From Draconibacterium orientale (GTDB taxonomy: Bacteria > Bacteroidota > Bacteroidia > Bacteroidales > Prolixibacteraceae), in assembly GCA_020726265.1 (NCBI GenBank), contig DYSZ01000020.1:1-34230 (forward strand): a stretch of 34,230 nucleotides of DNA. The letters run 5' to 3'. Each line of letters begins with the position of its first letter. Positions within the stretch are counted from its first letter, which is position 1. The notes beneath the pieces are model-generated. The model had not been told where the DNA came from, searched no databases, and was given only the letters and a program-made list of their open reading frames with translations. Shown piece after piece: positions 31,537 to 34,230 of this stretch. A program made the translations under genes and the position numbers.

Positions 31537-31620
31537 ACCTTCCCCTTTTTCTCTTCTCTCACCTCTCCATTTTTCCATAGTTCTCCGCAATCACCCGTTT
31601 ACCCAATCACTTATCCCCCA
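31537..31620. repeat. Pyrimidine-rich degenerate tract
   Basis: In the gap before the Spy-like gene the plus strand is almost wholly C/T, with CTCTTCTCTC-type runs followed by three CAATCA cores spaced about 15 bp apart. No gene is visible in it. A similar tract occurs at 33539-33630. Confidence 0.5.
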
Positions 31621-31638
31621 ATCAACCGCTAAAAAAAG

Positions 31639-31666
31639 TTAACAGCCTGTTAAAGAAATCTTAAAG
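31639..31666. promoter_or_regulatory. Candidate regulator-binding repeats upstream of the Spy-like gene
   Basis: TTAACA-GCC-TGTTAA (31639-31653) is an inverted repeat. It merges into a direct repeat TTAAAG-AAATC-TTAAAG (31650-31666) with 11-bp periodicity. This resembles response-regulator half-sites of the CpxR type (GTAAA-N5-GTAAA) in form, not in exact sequence. It is about 85 bp before the gene. Confidence 0.35.
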
Positions 31667-31750
31667 TCTTCCAGATGGTTAAACCTTGCATGCTGGAATC
31701 ACTCAAAGCGTAGATTAAAACAATTTCAGAAACAATTTAAATTTTTAAAA

Positions 31751-32236
31751 ATGAAAACAAGAGCAATGATTTTGGTAGTGTTGATTGGTTTGGCAACAGT
31801 TGTAACGGCACAACCCAACAGAAAAGGAGAAGGAAAAGAACGTAAAGGAGACAATCGGGAAATGCGTGCTGACAACCAGCGGGGTCCCGGCAATGAACTG
31901 GATTTAACCGATGCCCAGAAAGAAGCTTTTCAAAAAAGCCGTACTGAAACAGAAAAACAGGTACAACCACTCCGCAACCAGTTGGGAGAAGCCCGGGCTC
32001 ACCAGAAAACACTCACTACTGCCGAAAAACCCGACAGGGATGCCATTCACAAAAACATCGAAAAGATGGATACCTTGCGAACCGAAATCGGAAAAATTCA
32101 GACAAAACACCGTTTGGAAATGCGCGCCCAGCTTACCGATGAACAACGTTTGAAAATGGACAATGCAGGTCACAAAAAAGGTGGCGAAAGAGGCGAAAGA
32201 CGCATGGAACATCGTGGCGACTTTTCGATGCGGTAG
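31751..32236 (+). CDS. Spy/CpxP-like periplasmic protein
   Basis: The 161-aa protein has a signal peptide (MKTRAMILVVLIGLATVVTAQ) and a mature, extremely charged, helical chain. Two LTxxQ motifs mark the Spy/CpxP/LTXXQ family: LTDAQKEAFQ (about residue 52) and LTDEQRLKM (about 129). Long charged helices lie between them (TETEKQVQPLRNQLGEARAH). Such proteins are periplasmic chaperones or envelope-stress sensors. The tail is rich in Gly, Arg, Lys and Glu, and a basic stretch follows the signal (NRKGEGKERKGDNREMR). It is monocistronic with a strong terminator at 32254-32293. No kinase gene lies next to it, so its regulator is unknown. Confidence 0.85.
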   Translation: MKTRAMILVVLIGLATVVTAQPNRKGEGKERKGDNREMRADNQRGPGNELDLTDAQKEAFQKSRTETEKQVQPLRNQLGEARAHQKTLTTAEKPDRDAIHKNIEKMDTLRTEIGKIQTKHRLEMRAQLTDEQRLKMDNAGHKKGGERGERRMEHRGDFSMR

Positions 32237-32253
32237 TCAGTGGTCAGGCCATT

Positions 32254-32296
32254 GAACAAAGGCTGCCTGAATAATTTCTTACAGCCTTTGTTCTTT
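32254..32296 (+). terminator. Intrinsic terminator of the Spy-like gene
   Basis: GAACAAAGGCTG and CAGCCTTTGTTC form a perfect 12-bp stem around a 16-nt loop, followed by TTTAAAAAA. It lies 18 bp after the stop codon. Confidence 0.75.
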
Positions 32297-32331
32297 AAAA
32301 AATCTAACAAACAAAATATCACATTTCCAAT

Positions 32332-32357
32332 CCCCCTGAATCCCTCCCGTCAGGGGG
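32332..32357. repeat. G/C-rich palindrome (CCCCCTGA / TCAGGGGG)
   Basis: An 8-bp perfect stem encloses the loop ATCCCTCCCG. It is in the 348-bp gap 32237-32584, which otherwise holds only the Spy terminator, a short pyrimidine-rich patch at about 32388-32425 and AT-rich sequence before the next gene. It resembles dispersed intergenic palindromes of Bacteroidota. Confidence 0.5.
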
Positions 32358-32584
32358 GACGCATTTCAAAAAACTCAGGAGCAGCTTAATCTTCCGTCTC
32401 CCGTTTCCCAACTTTTTCCCATTCTCAATTTGATAATGAAAAATCGTTTTGATAGCATTGTGGGATGACCATTCATTTGTAATTCGCTGTTTTATTGTGC
32501 ACTGCAATAATAAGTATTCAATTGCACCAAATTTGTCTGTTGTTATGTGTTTAGTAAATTATTAATCTTAAACAGAGAATAGAA

Positions 32585-33325
32585 ATGAAAAGCAGAATTT
32601 TGATTGCCATTATTTTTGCGGTATCCATCGGGTTTCCCGCTTGTCAGAAAGACGACCTTGGAGTAAAAGGACCGTCGTCGCTTGATGTAAAAATTGAAGC
32701 CATTAACAAAAGCTACAATCTGCCGGTTTCCGATGGAACAAAATCGGTAGCTATAACCAATGCCTCAGTTGCCTGGGACTCAGTTCAACTGGTAGTTTCG
32801 CAGATTAAGTTTGAAGCCGCTTTAAAAAGCCTTGTCACCCACCGCGACTCCATCGAAATTGAATACAAATGGACCGGGCCGACTGTTGCCAATTTGCTCA
32901 ACAGCAAAGTCGTGCTGGGAAACTTTATGCTGCAACCCGGCTATTACGACGAAATTGAACTGAAAGTGTATGGCAATAAAAAAGACGCCGGGAATAAACC
33001 TGTGTTTTATATGGCCGGACATTACACAAGTACACAAAACTCAAAAATACCGATTGTGGTTCACGTTTATAACGACATTCAGTTTAAAACTGAAAAAGAT
33101 AGTGTTACGGTTACCGAGGAAAGTGTTGACATTACCAGCTATATTCAGTTGTACCTCGATAAACTGATGGTTGATATCGATCCTGTGATGCTCGACAACG
33201 CCAAACTTACCGACGGCGTAATTGTGATTTCGGACGACAGCAACCGGCAGATTTACTACACAATGGTGTACAACCTCATTAAAAATCATTACTGCTATTA
33301 CAAGTCAAAGCACAAGGGGAAATAG
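32585..33325 (+). CDS. DUF4382-like lipoprotein
   Basis: The 246-aa lipoprotein (leader MKSRILIAIIFAVSIGFPAC, Cys20) is beta-rich. The mature chain shows the pattern of DUF4382-type Bacteroidota lipoproteins: an N-terminal strand region with VAITNASVAWDSVQLVVSQIKFEA, a middle NSKVVLGNFMLQPGYYDEIELKVYG (the L-x-x-G-x-Y segment), and a C-terminal VDITSYIQLYLDKLMVDIDPVML. No enzymatic motif is evident. The end is Tyr/Lys-rich (YYTMVYNLIKNHYCYYKSKHKGK). The function is unknown, probably in the outer membrane. A 29-bp perfect hairpin lies 39 bp after the stop. Confidence 0.65.
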   Translation: MKSRILIAIIFAVSIGFPACQKDDLGVKGPSSLDVKIEAINKSYNLPVSDGTKSVAITNASVAWDSVQLVVSQIKFEAALKSLVTHRDSIEIEYKWTGPTVANLLNSKVVLGNFMLQPGYYDEIELKVYGNKKDAGNKPVFYMAGHYTSTQNSKIPIVVHVYNDIQFKTEKDSVTVTEESVDITSYIQLYLDKLMVDIDPVMLDNAKLTDGVIVISDDSNRQIYYTMVYNLIKNHYCYYKSKHKGK

Positions 33326-33363
33326 CAAAATAGCTGCGTTTGACCTTTTATTGCACAAAAAAA

Positions 33364-33392
33364 CAGAGACGTACCCTTAGGGTACGTCTCTG
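33364..33392. repeat. Perfect 13-bp-stem palindrome (CAGAGACGTACCC / GGGTACGTCTCTG)
   Basis: A 13-bp perfect stem with a TTA loop. The GAGACG...CGTCTC type of palindrome is widespread between genes in Bacteroidota and some other bacteria. An A-run precedes it, so it could also act as a terminator on the minus strand. Confidence 0.7.
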
Positions 33393-33426
33393 CTGTTGTG
33401 TAGTGGCCGGTTGTTTGCAGGCAAAG

Positions 33427-33529
33427 CCGCGATGCATAGCGGTTCTACGGTCTTTTGATTTTTGGTTTTGCTTCGGCGCAATCGTCACAAGGTTTCACCC
33501 TGCGCTTTTACATTTCGTCCTTTCAGGAC
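33427..33529. repeat. Second cluster of small palindromes
   Basis: Within 103 bp there are CCGC/GCGG (33427-33442), TTGC/GCAA with a TTCGGC loop (33468-33481) and GTCCT/AGGAC with a TTC loop (33517-33529), separated by AT-rich spacers. It is similar in style to the array at 1530-1716. The stretch 33326-33660 has no gene that I can support. Confidence 0.45.
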
Positions 33530-33538
33530 TGTACCGTT

Positions 33539-33648
33539 TCCAAACCTCTTTCACTTTCCTTCCTCATCTTTCACCTCTCATCCCCACAATTAATCTCCAT
33601 CAATCTCCTTTTCCAATTCTTCTTCCTCCTCCCTCCCCACGGGGAGGG
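33539..33648. repeat. Pyrimidine-rich tract ending in a CCCTCCCC/GGGGAGGG hairpin
   Basis: From 33539 to 33638 the plus strand is mainly C/T with CTCC and TTCC runs. Read on the minus strand it shows heptamer phasing (TGAGAGG, TGAAAGA, TGAGGAA). The hairpin CCCTCCCC-AC-GGGGAGGG (33631-33648) is followed by TCGGGGAGGGG. It abuts the end of the decayed aldo/keto reductase. Confidence 0.5.
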
Positions 33649-33660
33649 TCGGGGAGGGGC

Positions 33661-33936
33661 TTACGTCCACTCCGGAAACTGGGTTTTGTTTAAATCGAAG
33701 GGTGCGATGGTGGCAAGATATTTCTTGTCGAGTTAAAAATCGAAGATGTTCAGGTTCTCGATAATGTGTGCTTTGTTTTGCGACCGCGGAATGGCGACAA
33801 CACCCCGCTGGAAATGCCACCTGAGGCAAACCTGAGCAATGGTTTTGTTGTGCTTTTTGGCGATGCCGGCCAGCACCGGGTTGCTGAAAATGTTGTTGCG
33901 TCCGGCGGCAAACGGCGACCAGGCTTTGTGTTGCAC
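33661..33936 (-). pseudogene. Aldo/keto reductase, C-terminal remnant
   Basis: On the minus strand a 92-codon frame reads VQHKAWSPFAAGRNNIF, then NPVLAGIAKKHNKTIAQVCLRW, RGVVAIPRSQNKAHIIENLNIFDF. After an in-frame TAA at 33733-33735 it continues LDKKYLATIAPFDLNKTQFPEW to a second stop at 33661. This is the C-terminal third of an aldo/keto reductase (NADPH-dependent TIM-barrel). The segment RGVVAIPRSQNKAHIIENL is the cofactor 2'-phosphate-binding region. The barrel with the catalytic Asp-Tyr-Lys-His tetrad is absent: a stop lies just upstream of VQHKAW, and no N-terminal part is seen to the right. It is thus both 5'-truncated and interrupted, a gene remnant in a repeat-rich stretch. Confidence 0.85.
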
Positions 33937-34074
33937 CGACTCGTTTTAATGCAACTTTGGTCTCATTTACGATAAATCCGAAACTGATTCTATTTCTTTG
34001 GCACAAATCCGAAACATTTTAGATACGAATAAGAAAGGGTAATTGTTCTGCCCACACCCTTGAACCCGCAACTA

Positions 34075-34174
34075 AAAAAGTGCTTCCTCACCTATCGTCC
34101 CTCCGGCACCCAATAACAATATTGTTGGAAAAAATGAGTTTCCTCGCCCGTCGTACCTCCCGGGTTCGGAATGA
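34075..34174. repeat. Two diverged direct copies of a GAGGAA-type intergenic repeat
   Basis: On the minus strand two related units occur: one ends GTGCCGGAGGGACGATAGGT then GAGGAAGCACTTTTT, the other starts GTCATTCCGAACCCGGGAGG then TACGACGGGCGAGGAAACTCATTTTT. They are separated by an AACAATATTGTT palindrome (34115-34126). The GTCATTCCGA...GAGGAA pattern is a familiar dispersed intergenic repeat of many bacteria. No gene is seen from 33937 to 34230. Confidence 0.55.
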
Positions 34175-34197
34175 CAAGATGATTGATTTAAATGGCG

Positions 34198-34230
34198 GCA
34201 GGTCAAAGCGGCGCAGCCGCTTTGACCTGC
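34198..34230. repeat. Perfect 15-bp-stem palindrome at the right edge
   Basis: GCAGGTCAAAGCGGC and GCCGCTTTGACCTGC are exact reverse complements around a GCA loop. The element reaches the window end and may be longer. It could be a terminator for a gene outside the window or a mobile REP-like palindrome. Confidence 0.7.

Noticed and set aside
31262-31642. 126-codon plus-strand frame across the start of the pRiA4b-like gene
   Set aside because: Half is antisense to that gene and the rest is the pyrimidine-rich tract.
33340-33736. Two overlapping plus-strand frames of 93-117 codons
   Set aside because: They cross palindromes and a pyrimidine tract (Phe/Ser/Leu/Pro-rich translation) and overlap the aldo/keto reductase remnant; no protein family is recognised.

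Overview
The window reads as a chromosomal segment of a member of Bacteroidota, most likely a glycan-degrading lineage such as the Marinilabiliales/Prolixibacteraceae (the lineage is inference). The grounds are a GH92 mannosidase, an FHS-type sugar permease, many short-lipobox lipoproteins, DUF4296 and DUF1080 proteins, Bacteroidota-style AsnS and RpoN, and several TAnnTTTG -7 promoter elements with no clear Shine-Dalgarno sequences. About 22 complete genes are visible, plus one gene cut by the left edge and two broken genes. No rRNA, tRNA, CRISPR array, transposase or phage gene was seen.

Region 1 (1-9917) is carbohydrate catabolism. On the minus strand a probable operon runs GH2 exo-glucosaminidase/endo-mannosidase-like lipoprotein, FHS/MFS sugar permease, DegT/AHBA-type aminotransferase, and a Gfo/Idh/MocA oxidoreductase cut by the window edge. 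A secreted GH92 alpha-mannosidase diverges from the GH2 gene. Two DUF1080 (3-keto-disaccharide hydrolase family) genes follow in divergent orientation, one carrying an apparent single-base frameshift. The permease and aminotransferase genes are separated by a dense array of unrelated hairpins, and the aminotransferase and oxidoreductase genes by an unusual heptamer-repeat linker.

Region 2 (10013-16856) holds a two-domain rhodanese lipoprotein, a repeat-containing lipoprotein, a truncated hemoglobin and a ComF-like phosphoribosyltransferase, all on the minus strand. On the plus strand comes the most unusual gene pair of the window: a NapC/NrfH-like tetraheme membrane cytochrome fused to a SUMF1/FGE-like domain, followed by a Tat-signal Gfo/Idh/MocA oxidoreductase. 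With the DUF1080 proteins, this suggests (inference) a periplasmic oxidative route for sugars coupled to the quinone pool.

Region 3 (17087-24934) is housekeeping and phosphate control: asnS, rpoN, a PAP2-like membrane protein, a PhoB/PhoR-type two-component pair, and a divergent PiT phosphate transporter with a PhoU-like tail. The phoR/pit intergenic region has two -7 elements and an identical 8-bp box at the -30 position of both promoters.

Region 4 (24969-31414, all minus strand) contains tightly overlapping genes: DUF4296 lipoprotein, amidohydrolase and radical SAM protein; then an RfaE2-like nucleotidyltransferase and RadA; then an MBL-fold hydrolase and a pRiA4b ORF-3-like protein. Region 5 (31511-34230) is sparse: a Spy/CpxP-like protein, a DUF4382-like lipoprotein, and a repeat-rich stretch enclosing a decayed aldo/keto reductase.
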